Assembly (NCBI GenBank): GCA_013180625.2
Contig: SNVD02014941.1
Location: forward strand, 30,378 to 94,377
DNA length: 64,000 bases
Direction: 5' to 3'
Origin: Boswellia sacra
Lineage: Eukaryota; Streptophyta; Magnoliopsida; Sapindales; Burseraceae
A program made the position numbers and the translations under genes. This document shows, piece after piece, positions 41,531 to 54,173 of the stretch. Below the pieces are notes generated by a model. The model did not search any database and had not been told where the DNA came from. It saw only the letters and a list, made by a program, of their open reading frames with translations. Position 1 is the first letter of the stretch, and each line of letters opens with the position of its first letter.

Positions 41531-42046
41531 TATAATTGGTCAGATTAAGCTGGGAGGCTTCTAACAAAACTACCAACTAGAATTTCTCATGAGTTCATTG
41601 TTAGTTGATGTCAGATCAGTTATTGTTGAATGCATAAGATGTTAAAATTCCAAGTAGATTAGATTATCGAAATTCCTAGTGGATTAGATGGACTTTGAAT
41701 TTTTGTATAATGATAACATAATCAGATGGAATCGAGAATTTGAAATCTTGAGATCAGGAACATATCTGGATGGAATTCAAAATCATAGTCTATCGTGAAC
41801 TTGGATACGTTTGGATCCTTGTTGAACAATGATTAAATCACAAAGACTCAGCTATAAAAGGATGTCAGGACTTAAGGTAAAGGAATTCAGAACACTCTCA
41901 ACCTAATATATTTCCTTCGATCATTGACTTGAGCGTCAGAGAGTCTTAGCCAGCTCTGACCATTTTTTCTCAGTTCTGCAGATATTCAACTCTCTTACGA
42001 GTCTACCATGTGTATTCTTTGAGTGGGCAAAATTTTGATGTCTATA
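41531..42046 (+). repeat. 3' LTR of the outer Tat-type element
   Basis: Collinear with 21908-22478 but with a decayed start and a small deletion near 41556. It ends GATGTCTATA, followed by target duplication TACAT. Confidence 0.78.
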
Positions 42047-42222
42047 TACATGATTCCAATTTTACCATGATAGTGTTATTTTTAACGTCTGTTTGTTAGT
42101 GGTAGGGATGTTATTCTGTTTTTCTGAAAAAGGAGGAATGTTATTGTCTTTCTGAAAAAGGAGAAACTCATAATTTAGCCAAATCTAAGGGGTTAATTTC
42201 GTGTAATTTCCCCTATTCTACA

Positions 42223-42532
42223 TGAAGCCTTTGCTAGGTTCTTGGGACCATGTTCATGGTAATGAGTCGTCAAGTCTTTGGTAAGTTAACATTTACAGAA
42301 TGAAACAATAAATCATATATATAGAAATTAATTGAACTGAATTTTTGATATAAACACTATAAAAGATCATGATCGCCATCATTCCTTTCTTTTTTTTTTT
42401 TTAACATATCAACAAACTTATTTAAAGAAAATTTTAGTTTATAGTCATATCAACCCTCACACCTTATGCTTAAATTCAGCGTATATTACAAATAAAGCAA
42501 ATTTTATGTATATTAGATAAACACAAAGGCAT
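42223..42532. other. intergenic DNA right of the stack
   Basis: I recognise nothing in it beyond a T-run at about 42389-42402. Confidence 0.35.
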
Positions 42533-43651
42533 ATTCAGTTTGAGAAAAAGAATTATAGATGAAAAAGAAAATTAGAGTTAAAAGAAAAATGGTAAGAAAT
42601 GAATGGGTTTGGAAATATTTTTCTATTGTTTGGTTTGATAATGAATTATGAATGGAAAAGAATAGTTTATAAATTATTTAGACATAAATTTCCTCAATAT
42701 GAAAATAAATAACATCTATTTTAAACATATAAATTTTAAATTTAAACTTTTTATGTAAATTAATTAAAAATAAATAATTATCCATTAAGTTAATACTATA
42801 ATAACATAGATATTGAAATTTATTTTTATTTATTTATTACAAATAGTTATTTTCACTTATCAATAGAAAATTATTATTGGATTATATTAAAATATTATTA
42901 TAATTAATGTGTATTTTAAAAATAAATATATATATATATAAATTATTTATTAAAAATTAAAAAATTATAGAAACAATTGCTGTTAGTTGACCATCACTCT
43001 CCGCCACGGGATTCCGATGAAGGTTGCACGTGAATGTTACCATTGACTCCATTGGGATCACCATTCAACAATCTTCCTCTCCAGCCAACTTCTGTCACCA
43101 ATTGTATTGATGTTTTGCCGCACGTGGTGGTTTCCTTTTAAGGATCCATTGATAAACGACACATCTCATGCTAATGAAACCACCATGAACGAGTAGAGGA
43201 CATGCTAATGATCACAGCATTACCAAAAGTGACCCATACATATATAGATGTGCCGACAATCATTGGCAACGGTGGTCACAAACAGTTTTTTCAAAATGTG
43301 TAATTTTTTATTTTTGGAAAAATATACATTTATTAATTTTTAAAAAATATATTGATGAATTATATTTATAATTAGTTTGTTAATTATTTATAAAATAATT
43401 TAATCAATTATTTGAATAAGTTTAGTTTTGGACACATAAAAAATATATAAGATTATTTTAGAAATTTAATATAGTATTTCTAAGAAAACCAAGTTTTTCT
43501 AAGGTGGGAAAGTGAAAAATTGATTGTTGAAACTTAAATCATTAATTCATAAGAAAACCCTATCCTTAGCTAAAAATTTCAACCAAACAACAAACTTAGG
43601 ATTATTAAGTCCTAAGTCCTTCTCTAATTTTAATCAAACCAAACACCCCCT
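42533..43651. mobile_element. probable decayed hAT-like element
   Basis: The right end (CAAACCAAACACCCCCT) is a common plant hAT/MITE-type terminus. The candidate left end near 42533 (ATTCAGTTTGAG) is poorly conserved. The flanks AAAGGCAT and AAAGGCTA nearly agree. Like the element at 58545-59891 it has an AT-rich body with one GC-richer island (42985-43260), each island preceded by the words AAATTATAGAA. Boundaries are tentative. Confidence 0.4.
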
Positions 43652-44597
43652 AAAGGCTAAGGGAAAATATATCAAAATGAAAAAGAAAATATTACAAATA
43701 ACCCTAAAGTAATGCTAACTCATACATAACCCTGACGTTTTATATAATATTATTTATAACTCTACTGTTAACTAATTTCAATTAAATTTAACCCCTAAAG
43801 TGTGAAAAAGTAACTTAAGTTATTTGCTTAAGTAGTAACATGTTTATTTTTTAAAATAAAATAATCTTCTAAAACTTTAATGAAAGGAAAATCATGAACA
43901 ATAAAATATATAAAATAAATATATCAACTACTATCTATACCTTAAAAACATACTACTCTTCTGTGAATTTAGTTTTTTGAGCAAGATTGATTAATGTTTT
44001 AGATTAATTTTAAAATTAATCTAGTAATAGGGTTTTGGACTTTTTTTGGATTATTATAATTTTTTATACTTTATTTGTTTTAATTATAAGAAAGTTTCTT
44101 TTAGTTTTCAGTTTTACTTTAGTTAGTTTAATTAATTTTATTTAATTTTTTAGCATTAAAATACCATATTTTAGTCTATTTATTTTATTTTTAGCATTTG
44201 AATTCATTCATTCTATTTATATTTAGCTTCTTTATTTTTAATTTGAATTTTATTATATATCTTTTTTGAAATTTTATAATTTATTTTATTTAGAAGTTTT
44301 ATATTTGTTGTCTTTAGTATAGGGCTATCAATGAAATTTTTATAACACTTTATTTTAAAGGTAAATCAGTTATAATATATTTAAATAGTAAAAAATAGTA
44401 TGATTGAAGGATATAATAGTTATTATATATATTCTTAATATGCAAAGAGACTAATTTTATAAAATATGATGTTAGTAGGTTATGAAAAATATTATACAAA
44501 ACGTGAGAGTTATATTCATAGTTGGTGTTAGTTTATTAATAAATTAAAGATAGTGTCACCTAAAACTCGTCATATGGGATGAGTAAAAAAAGAAGAG
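43652..44597. other. very AT-rich intergenic DNA
   Basis: I see no gene or bounded element here. The composition is almost entirely A and T. Confidence 0.4.
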
Positions 44598-44611
44598 TCT
44601 CTCTCTCTCTC

Positions 44612-44684
<73 letters not shown>
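44598..44684. repeat. compound CT/TA microsatellite
   Basis: A CT run of about 50 bases with one CCC interruption passes directly into a TA run of about 37 bases. Confidence 0.95.
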
Positions 44685-44686
<2 letters not shown>

Positions 44687-45743
44687 CTTTCTTACTTTTT
44701 TCTCTTCTTTATTAGTTTAACTAAAAACTTATTTCTTTATTCTAAGGTAGTCCACATACTTGAAAAAAAAAAAGGTGGAATCCTTGACAGTAAGGTGTCA
44801 AGATGGTCAAAGAAATGAATACAATGTTGTTTTGGTAATTTAGAAGAAACATGGTGCCAGTACTTTTATACTCATACTCTCCACTGCCTATAAATTTTTC
44901 TAAAAATTTTGTGGGCTGTCCAGGCTAGAGAGAAGCTGTCAAAAAATTAATTGGGAAATTCTTCTGCACTCTTCAATTTTAGAAAATTTTATAGATAAGT
45001 TTGATTAATTTAGAAAATTTTATAGGTAAGTTTTTTTTTCTTATTCTCTTTTCTATTATTTAGAAAATGATTATTTTATTTAGGTATATTCTTTGTAGTT
45101 AATTACTCATATGGATATTTTAGTGAAAATAACTTTTATTAGAAAATAGAAAGGTGTTCAAAGTATTATTTTCTCATTCAGCCCCGCTTGATTTTTAAAT
45201 TATCTTTTATTATATATGTGAGCTTTCTTTACAACCTATTATTCAACTTCGTAGAGACTTTTTCTAGAGTTACAACGTACAAGATAACAAAAAATTAAAC
45301 TAGATTTCTTTGAATCTTTTTATTTTATTTGTCATTACATCCTTAATTTCTCGTCAAGATTCAATTTAATTGGATCTCTAGATTTTTGTCTCCTTCTGAT
45401 GGGATGAGTAACAGAACAACAACCAAAGTAAAGGTTTTAAAAATTTCATTGCTTTGTTGAAATTGAAATAAGGTCTTTAGGAGATAGATATTATTTACAA
45501 CAGCAAAGTTATGGCAAAGAGTTTACTACTATAATTTTTAGGTTTTGATTGTTTGTATATTTTAAGTTTTTGATTTCAAAATTAAAAAAATATATATATG
45601 TGGTAGATTTTAAATTTTTTCATATTTTTAAAATAATATATGATTAATATTAATTTAAATATATTAATAAATATACATAAACAAAACCTTTTAGTACATC
45701 CAGTAATTGTACTTGCTTGAAGCATTAAGAAATCTGTTGTTTG
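44685..45743. other. AT-rich intergenic DNA
   Basis: Nothing recognisable as a gene. A short repeat of TTGATTAATTTAGAAAAT occurs near 44975-45020. Confidence 0.35.
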
Positions 45744-46306
45744 TGTTACGGATCGCTTCCGCCGCGTACAACAATAATTTTTCAACAAATGGGCCACAAT
45801 ATATGGAGTAAGTATCCAGCCCAAAAGACTAGTCTATTAGTTGGAGGAACTCCTCCCATATATGAGCCCCATGACATTCTCTTAACCAATCAATGTGGGA
45901 CTCCCAAATGAGGATTATCCAAATGGGGACCCCATGGGTACAACAATCCCCCTCTTCAGACAAGGCCCCCTCATCCTTGTCTGAACCAATGATAATCCTC
46001 CACAACGACACCACAACGACAAGGCCCCGGTGGGCAGAGTCACCATCCTTGTCTGAACCAAACAAGTCCACACATTGCTGTCTTGGGTTGGCTCTGATAC
46101 CACTTGTTACGGATCGCTTCCGCCGCGCATAACAATAATTTTTCAACAAATGGGCCACAATATATGGAGTAAGTATCCAGCCCAAAAGACTAGTCTATTA
46201 GGTGGAGGAACTCCTCCCATATATAAGCCCCATGATCTTCCCTTAACCAATCAATGTGGGACTCCCAGATGAGGATTATCTAAATGGGGACCCCATGGGT
46301 ACAACA
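45744..46306 (-). mobile_element. TRIM (miniature terminal-repeat retrotransposon), minus orientation
   Basis: A 563-bp element with two 202-bp LTRs (45744-45945 and 46105-46306, about 95% identical) and a perfect 5-bp target duplication GTTTG (45739-45743 and 46307-46311). The initiator-Met-type primer site TGGTATCAGAGC appears as its reverse complement at 46091-46102, next to the right-hand copy. The complement of a polypurine tract (CCCCCTCTTC) abuts the left-hand copy at 45948. The element therefore reads right to left. The 159-bp interior encodes nothing, as expected for a TRIM. In its own sense the LTR contains GAGTCCCACATTGATTGG and a TATATATGGG box. No 5S-rRNA-like segment was seen, so it is not Cassandra. 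Confidence 0.9.
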
Positions 46307-46311
46307 GTTTG

Positions 46312-49300
46312 GGCATTTGGTTCCTTCTGAAGCAGAATTTTCTTACTTTTTATATCCAAAGCTCTTAGTCAGCTGGTGACAGAAATTGTTTTTCGTTTGA
46401 GGTTGAAGGAAAGAGAGACAACCGCCGTTGCATCGATCGAAACAAAGTATGATGAATTTCTGGAACGGAAAAAATCATAAACTTTTTAAACTTTCCTTGA
46501 CGTAAAAATAATGTAAATTCATTAAATTGGAGGCAAATATATAACTTTTTAAAATAGTGTTTGTACAAATTAAGATTTTATGTTTAATAGAATTAAGGTT
46601 TATAACATAATAATAACACAGATATATGATTAAAAAATTTTTATCCTCATTAATAATTTCATTTTAAGATAAATTTTATAAAATACAAAATTAAAAAATG
46701 GGGTTGATAAGTTAGATTGGGGCTGGATTCTATGATTCACTTGTTATCTAATCTTTAAAACATGAAATAAAATTAGTTGAGAGAACTTTTTTCTTTTAAG
46801 ATGCATTAGTTAGATTTTAACCGTGAATGAGAACTCTTTGTATTAGTCAACCCTAAATTAGTTAACTGAGAAACTTTTTATCAGTCAACTCTGCCTAGCA
46901 ATCTCTTTTTCAACGTTGCTTATGATGAAAGGAACATCTCTAGCTTCTTGGCGATTTCATCATGAATGCTTCACTAATATTTGAAGACCTCATAACCATA
47001 ATTTGTGCGCTTCCTTTTATTCAACTGGAGATAATAATAACTCATCTGCTAAGTATAAACCTTATACCTAAATTTGGTCTCCTGATTTCATTATTTCTCA
47101 TCATAATTTGTTCCAAAACCACGTTCGACGCTTCTCACAAACTCCACTCTTCTAGGAGTTATACATTTTAATTTAATTTGACCTTTTAGGTCTTCTAGAT
47201 TTATCATCTTCTCTTCGTTCGATTCTTCTGATAAAAAATATTACACTTATAAATCTGTATATAAAATTTATATTCAAAGTTGATGTGATATAAAGTGAAT
47301 AAAAAGATGAATATGAGCAAGTTAATATAATAAATGATGATAAATGATATGATATTAAATGAGTGATGCCACATCAACTTTGTATACTAACTTAATAAAT
47401 AAACTTTCTAAACAAGGGCGGACCAAGATCTAGAACGCCCAAGTCCCTTTGGGTTCTCAAAAATTCCTAATTACCCCCTTTTATGTCTAGGGTTTTTAAT
47501 TGATAAATTCTTTCAACCCCTCCAAAATTTTAATCTTTTCGTAGAGCCCATAACCTTTCAATGTTTTGTGACAAAAATTTTTTATGTCCTTCCATTTTCA
47601 TAATTTTTTCAATCATAACACAGCCACTACATCATGTCCATGACTAAACAATCTTTATTTTAATTAATTAATTAATAAAATATATTCTTTTAAAACTTTA
47701 TTAAATAGAAATGTGAGACAAAATTGATTTATATACCTTTTGTCTACTCAAATTATAGTTTTTTAACAAAAGAGACTATTTTTTTAATAACCATTGGTCT
47801 CGGATCTAGGCCATCTCCGACTAATCCCATGGGAGGATACCACATGCAGTCCATCCCTAGATCTGAGGAGAATATTATATTAAAGATTTAATTCTAGATA
47901 TTTGTACAACATACTCATTTTTTAATCATTTTATTTAAACTATATAATTGTACTTCATTTTCATAGTTTATTTGGGAATTGATAATGTTTTTTAAAAAGT
48001 AGAAAGTTTTTTTTAACTTCTTAAAAATCAACATGAATATGTTTTATTGATAAATATTTATTTATATTATTTGATTTAAATCTATTTACAATATTAAAAG
48101 AAATTCAAATTGTAGATTCTTAATCTGACGATTAACTAATCTAAAAATTATAATAATTTTTCCTTTATACATTAAAAATATTTAATAAAAAATTCTATTT
48201 TTATATCGACTTAGTAGGTCGACCCTCCTAAACTCTAGTTCTTGTATCCGCCACTGTTTATAAATGTAGTATTACTCTTCTTCCAACTATTTTTCTTCAT
48301 TGGATTGCATCCTTTTGCCTTTTTGTAACGTTTGAAAGCCATTCAAATTTGTAATTATCTTCTTCAAATTATTATAAAATTCCTTTGTTTTTTTTAATAA
48401 CATTTATTTGTCCTTTAGGAATCATGGATGGCGGGGCCTTTATGAGGGGTGTGGCTACGGTACATCGGTTGTATCGTACAACTATTTTTTAATTTTGATA
48501 AAATTAGTATAAAATTTGTAAATCTTTATATAAAAATCGTAAATATAAAAAAAAGTTGTAAATAAATAATTTTTCATATTTACAACTTTTACACAAAGAT
48601 TTACAATTTTTATATTATTTTTATAAATTTTGAAAATGATTATATAATATAATGGTTGTTATGTAGCATGACCCACTTTTATGAGAGTTCTTTTAGACTC
48701 TTTTAACTAACCCTTATAGAGAGGGGCTTCGCTGCAGTCCAACAGCTGTAGCCGTACAGCCAAAAAAATAAAAAGTCGTAAATAAGATGTAAAAAAGTTG
48801 TAATTCCGCTACAGAGAGCTATATCTTAGATGTAACTCTTATCTTCGCATAAACTTTTGAACTTCTTTCAATCGGTTTTGGACTCGTATCAAATGCCGTG
48901 GCTCTTTTGTGGCCACTACAAATCCAGTGGGGGACTTGTCAAGCTTGATTGAATGATGATTACGGTGGGGAACCAAACAACTTAAACTCCACGCGAGGCA
49001 ACCCACAAAAGGCTGGGCCACCTCCTGGCCCACGTAGTTTGTAATTCAACTTCCTTCATCAAGCCAGGATATCCCACGCATGGCTGTTAAAATTAACATT
49101 TATGGTTGCTGTGGGCCTGTGGCCCTCGGGGCTACCATTGTTGATAGTGCTGAAAGAACAATCGATTTTGTCACAAGAATAAGTGAATGTTATTTGGAAG
49201 TCTTTTGAAGGATTGAAGAGATTAGAACCACCAGATGGATATAACTTAATTATCCTCGGAATTCTTTTTTTTTTCTTTTTTGTATTATTGTTTGATGATT

Positions 49301-50319
49301 TTTCTCAAACGATAAAATACAGAATGGATAAGATACAAGGTTGAGTCCACTTCATAATTAACATCGGAATAATTACATAGTATAGTTGAATTTTGAGTTA
49401 AGTTTAAACAAATAAGGAATGTACATATTTCTTCATCTTTAAAGTTTCCATCAATTCATCATTTTCATTTCTCAAATTATCAGTTTAGTTTTCAGGGATA
49501 TGATTGATTAAAAATGAACAACTTTAAATGTGTGATTGATAAAAAACGTATAGTCATTCTCCACTTAAAATTAAGTTAAAATTCGAAAAATATTTATTAA
49601 AATTATCCCAATTAATATTATTGCGTGGGTTTGAAACATGGTAGGCTGCTGGGAGAGAAAGCAACTTTCATTGACTCTTCATTGCATTACGAAAATGGGG
49701 AAGTCGAGACTTGATATATATACAGACACAGAATTGCAGCTCTTGTAATTTTTGTTTCTAATTATTGCTTGAAAAATAATATTATATATGCAACCAATCT
49801 GTAAAATGTATTACTATAATTATAGAAGTTAATAAATGAAGGAGATTAATTTATACTATTATTACATCTTATTAAATCGTAGATATAAGTTATTATATAT
49901 TTTCTAAGAGTTGATTGTATATTTTATGAGTTGATTGTATATTTTATGAGTTTATTATATACATGAGGCCAATATTCGAAAGTAGATGAATTTCTGGAAA
50001 GAAAAGACCATACTTTGTTTCAAATTAAAGGGAAATATGTTCCCTTTCAAAATCAGATAAATGCCCATGTTTTAGATCAACAGAGATTTTTCTCTAAAGA
50101 TAAGAACATATTGAGGTGTTAGATAATCTTGGTCCCTTCATTCTTGGTTGCCAGCTAGCTAGCAGGTGTTCTTGATCAGATTCTGCAGTGACCATCTCAT
50201 CTCAACTCTTAAGACTTTTAGCATTTCCTTGCAACTTTCAGTTAAAAATTAACCAATTATATATAGCAAACTCTATGCTTTCAGATTTACTTTATGTATG
50301 TATGTAAATCAAGCGCGTG
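46312..50319. other. intergenic DNA with transposon-end fragments
   Basis: No gene was recognised. A possible decayed element spans about 47416-48256, with ends AGGGCGGACCAAGATCTAGA and GTATCCGCCACT in inverted orientation but no clear target duplication. A palindromic AT-rich block at about 48458-48672 has internal pairing (GTAAATCTTTATATAAA against complementary text near 48590-48612) and may be a MITE. The open frame 48839-49033 (minus) looks spurious. Confidence 0.35.
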
Positions 50320-50324
50320 AACTT

Positions 50325-51136
50325 TGTTATGTGTGTTTTTGTCTTATTAGAATATTAGACAATATGGGATTTGTTTCTATATTAGAATTAAAACAAATTA
50401 AAATTTATATCAAACTAGAAAGTTGAGTTTGATTATAATTTGTTTGTAATTTGTTTTAATTAGGATAATCTAGGTGACTCATATTTGGACAAAGAAATTG
50501 AAAGAGGAAGAATTTTGATTGTACTTCTAGTCTAGGAATCATGGTTAGACTAGGAAAAGACTATTGGCTTTATATAAATCCTTGTATTATGAGTGTAAAA
50601 GAACACAACACAATATAAAACAAGTTGTGTGGGATAGAAGATTTGTTAAACGTTTTAGGAGCATTGGGAGATGGCAAGGACGTCAACATTTGAGTGATCT
50701 TGAGAGCTACGGTTTGGTTTGTAAACCATGAGTATAGATCGAGTACCAATAGAAGTTTTTCTTTGTTAGTATTTTGGAAGTAGGTATCATTAGATTGGTG
50801 ATATCTTAGGATATATACATAGGAAGGCTGTTAGTCTTTCATTGGAGGTATATATCGAAGATTGGTAGTTATCTTGTCAATATGCATTAAGGAGAGTATA
50901 AGGTTAAATGCTTGTTATTGTTTTTGGTATTATTGTATTTCTCCGTTATTGTTGATTGGAATAAAGTTGTTGTTGAGATCTCCAAAGTGGACGTAGGCTT
51001 GATTGGCCGAACCATTATAAATCTGATGTTCCTATCTTCTTTATTCTCTTGTTTGATTTTCTTGCTTGTAGTTTTATCATAATTTTGTCAATATTTCGGA
51101 TTGAACGCTTCCGCAAAAAGTTCGAAATTCACAACA
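50325..51136 (+). mobile_element. solo LTR of a copia-type retrotransposon
   Basis: An 812-bp block that starts TGTTATGTGTG and ends AATTCACAACA, flanked by a perfect 5-bp target duplication AACTT (50320-50324 and 51137-51141). It contains a TATA-like GCTTTATATAAATCC at about 50567 and a downstream part (GTGGACGTAGGC, then CCGAACCATTATAAATC at about 51008) that resembles copia LTRs. No internal region remains, so it arose by recombination between the two LTRs of a full element. Confidence 0.82.
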
Positions 51137-51141
51137 AACTT

Positions 51142-52625
51142 CATCATCAATGACGAACAATTCAAAACTTTCCCTTGCATGGGTACATGTTAAACGCACA
51201 AGCAATTTCGGATTCCCCAAAACTATTTCAAAATAAGTAAACTTTCATTTGATATAGACACGTAAACAAATCTGTGGCATACGGCAGTGCCTTAGCTTGA
51301 AACGAAACTTGTGACGAGAGAATCTTGTCTATTCGTCATCGTTTGGCTAATAATATAATGGATAACGGGTCAACATTTTCCACTGCTCATCGTACCGACA
51401 GTTGTTTAAAAACTCACCTAATTAACCTCTTGCCCATTAAGTAAAATCATTATTTATCATACAAGTTATGATATTAAGATTATCATCAGAAACTACTAAC
51501 TAATAGCAGTTTCTTAATCTATCCACGGATCAAAAAGAGAGACAAGTGGTGACTGGATATTGATGATGACGAGCATTATTTACTCGTACGGTCATGTAGG
51601 ATACGGAAAGTTTGAGATTGTGATTTGCGGAATGTGAGTTAAAACCAAGCTTGTGACTCGCTAGTACTTTCCTCCACTTAAAACTTTCTATCCTTGTTAA
51701 TGTTGGTTAAATGTTAGTGTTTTGGTGAAAATAAAAATTATATACAAGCAGCTTAATCTCTTAACATTTGTACAATTCTCAACCCACCACTCTGGATAAA
51801 CATTAGACTTATAATTTGTGGTAGATGGCAGTTGAAAACTTTTCATAGAAAGTCTTGAAGGACAATATTAGTTCTCGTATGGATGATTTAGGTAAAGAAT
51901 AACTAAAATGGGAGCTACATACGTAGTTCAAATCATCAAGGGATTTTTGAAAGTTTTAAAATGAAAAGAGCATATTTTTAAGTAAAAAATACGTTAATTA
52001 ATTATAGGCTTTCTGCAATAGGGTCATCTGCAATTTGGAGAGAAAAGTAGAATATCTAATGAGTACCCTAAACTTGAAGATTTTTTATGGACCATCGAAA
52101 CAAATGATGCAACAACACAAGTGTTTCATTCAAAATTAATAACTTAATTCAAAAAGCTTACTTAGAGAACAAATTTTCTGAGCTAATTGTGAACTTTCAG
52201 AATTAGTGAAGTTCAAATTTCTAATTGGAGAATTAGAAAGAGAGAGAGGGAGAGAGAGAGAGAGCATCTTCGTTATAATATGGCGAAAAGTATTTATCAT
52301 TTCGAATTTGAAAAATAATGGCTGAATCTACAAGTGTCAGGATTGTGGCACGTTTAATTTGGCCCTATTCCGCTAAACTGGTGGAGCTTGGCCTAACTTG
52401 AGAACAATATGCACGCGGATGAATATTTTCCAGAATTTCCGAATAAAATTGAGGGAGTCATCAGTGGCCATCAGCATTCATATATAATTTTACAATTTAC
52501 ATCTATTTCTTGAACTTGAAGCTCCTTGTAAAAAAGCATGTCACAGGTTAAAAATGAAATGATAATGGGCATAGAAATTTCCTCTTACATATGCTGAAAT
52601 GTAAGGAATGTTATGACATTAAATT
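51142..52625. other. intergenic DNA, nothing recognised
   Basis: No gene or complete element is visible. There is a GA-rich run at 52242-52264. Confidence 0.35.
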
Positions 52626-53001
52626 AAGGGATAATTCTAATTTGTCCCCTGAGGCGAGGCTTAAAAAATTTGAGGACCTCAGTTTTCTGAAATCTAAGAT
52701 TACCCCCTGAAGTTACTGTAGTACCGTTAGATTTAACGGAAAATGTATTAAATAATAACTTAATGCTAATATTATATTTAATAAAAAATATATTAAATAA
52801 TAATTTAACGTTAATAAGCAGTAAAATAGACTATAATACACTTTTCTAAATGGTTTGTAAAGCGTCAAGTTACTATTTAATACATTTTCCGTTAAATCTA
52901 ACAGTGCTACAGTAACCTCAGGGGGCAAATTAGGTTTCAGAAAACTAAGGTCAACAATTTCTTTTCACGTAACCTTATGGGGCAAATTAAAATTATTCCT
53001 T
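52626..53001. mobile_element. foldback MITE with ~145-bp inverted arms
   Basis: The left arm (from AAGGGATAATTCTAATTTG) and right arm (ending CAAATTAAAATTATTCCTT) are imperfect reverse complements for about 145 bp, sharing GTTAGATTTAACGGAAAATG. A 90-bp AT-rich centre separates them. The immediate flanks are AAATT on both sides, which may be a short target duplication. It is non-coding. Confidence 0.7.
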
Positions 53002-53946
53002 AAATTAATTAGCCATAGACTAACTACATGTAAAATAAAAACAATTGAAGTCCATATTCTTTGAACAAGGAACATGACGTTAAAAGCATTGATGATACAA
53101 AGAAAACAAAAACAAACCAACCCCCAAAAGCAAGTCAACCTTTGCTCGATCATTCTACAAAATAAAAGAGAATATGGATAGTTTCCAAACAAAGGTGCCT
53201 AGTGATTCATCTCAGTTCTACATTTTCATATATCAGTTTACTGGGCTTTACCCATTGACTAGACAGCTAAAATGGTGGTCCTGGCCGAACTGAAATTAAC
53301 ATTAATGGACCTGAGCGCACCAACCTGCCCCACCATTTATCATGTTTGCTTCTGTTTAGGTTTTTTTTTTTTTTTTTTTTAATATTACAAAATAGTAAAC
53401 AAGTGAGGTGAAACCGTGAAAGGAACACGTACCAAAAATAAGATTAAACTAACATTATCATCCTTATTAAACACGACTTATTAAAGAAAAATATTGATTT
53501 TAATTGAACGTAGAACAATAATAAATTAAGAATGTAAAAGATATTTATACTCATTATGTGTTTTTTCTATGTAAAAAAAATTTTGAGATGAGAAATAATA
53601 TTTTATTAGATAATAATTAAAGTAATACAACACATCCTAAAATTATATCCGAAATCATACTTTTTTCAAGGGTTGCAGCGATGTGTTAAAGTTACCATGT
53701 CATCTATTCTATATATTTTCATTATATTTACTTAGTAAAAAATAATAAAAAGATATCATTTTTAGGATACAAATTTATGATAAAAATTTTAAAAAAAATA
53801 TGATAGATGGTATTAAACCGGATAAGCATAGAATCCCATAAAAGGTAAAAGATTAAGAGAAACAAATTATAAAAAAAAAAATCCGAAATACTAGCAAAAA
53901 AAAAAAGTTGACTAAATAAAAGTATGGCACGTAAGTGTAAAAAGGG
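53002..53946. other. upstream region of the second PHT1 gene
   Basis: AT-rich DNA with a T-run at 53361-53380. The open frames on the minus strand are low-complexity and not credible. This is presumably the distal promoter of the PHT1 gene. Confidence 0.4.
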
Positions 53947-53954
53947 GAATATGC
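53947..53954 (+). promoter_or_regulatory. P1BS motif of the second PHT1 gene
   Basis: GAATATGC fits the GNATATNC site of PHR1-type factors. It is about 50-100 bp upstream of the presumed start of transcription, a position comparable to the proximal motif of the first PHT1 gene. Confidence 0.55.
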
Positions 53955-54057
53955 TGTGTAAAATTCTACAATACAAGGAGAGCAAATTGAGAAAGGAGAG
54001 GGTCTGTTGCAGTTAAATACGGAACCAACCTGCTATTCTTTCCCTCCGTAACTCTCC

Positions 54058-54135
54058 ATGCTTCACTCTTCTTCTTCTTCTTCTCTGTCAAAAACTTCCA
54101 TTCTCAAAGAAGATCTTCCTTGTTATCTTTTGTGA
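54058..54135 (+). other. possible upstream ORF 1 in the second PHT1 leader
   Basis: An ATG in the presumed leader exon opens a 25-codon frame with a serine run and a TGA stop at 54133-54135. It matters only if transcription starts upstream of 54058, which is not proven. Confidence 0.3.
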
Positions 54136-54173
54136 TTCAGTTAACATTACCAAACATAGCATTTTCTCCTTGT

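Larger units (their letters stand above)
21908..42046 (+). mobile_element. Ty3/gypsy Tat-type, gag-only LTR retrotransposon (outer element of the stack)
   Basis: Two related LTRs (21908-22478 and about 41531-42046) flank 20.1 kb and are bordered by a perfect 5-bp target duplication, TACAT (21903-21907 and 42047-42051). The primer-binding site TTGGCGCCGTCTATGGGAA follows the left LTR, and a polypurine tract (AGTCGGGGGACT) precedes the right LTR. The internal region has a decayed gag and no protease, RT, RNase H or integrase of its own. After removing the copia and inner gypsy insertions about 5.7 kb remains, of which 24191-25770, 31135-32133 and 41204-41530 are non-coding. The LTRs differ at roughly a tenth of positions plus one deletion, so the insertion is old. 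It would depend on proteins of a related full element. Confidence 0.8.
20903..42213. mobile_element. DNA-transposon shell split by the nested retrotransposon stack
   Basis: The left end (GGGGAAATCCCGAAAACC at 20903, followed by TCCTTTTCAGAG about 50 bases on) is the imperfect reverse complement of the right end near 42130-42213 (ending GTAATTTCCCC). The flanks CATTGTAAA (20894-20902) and TATTCTACA (42214-42222) agree at 6 of 9 bases, suggesting an old MULE-like 9-bp target duplication. Without the retrotransposon at 21908-42046 the shell is only about 1.2 kb and non-coding. A GC-richer, Tc-poor block lies at 21640-21850. Confidence 0.5.

Noticed and set aside
44579..44818. open frame over the CT/TA microsatellite
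   Set aside because: It is a simple-repeat artefact (serine-leucine then tyrosine-isoleucine runs).
45829..46185. 118-codon minus-strand open frame and its shadows
   Set aside because: They run across TRIM LTR and interior, which are non-coding by design.
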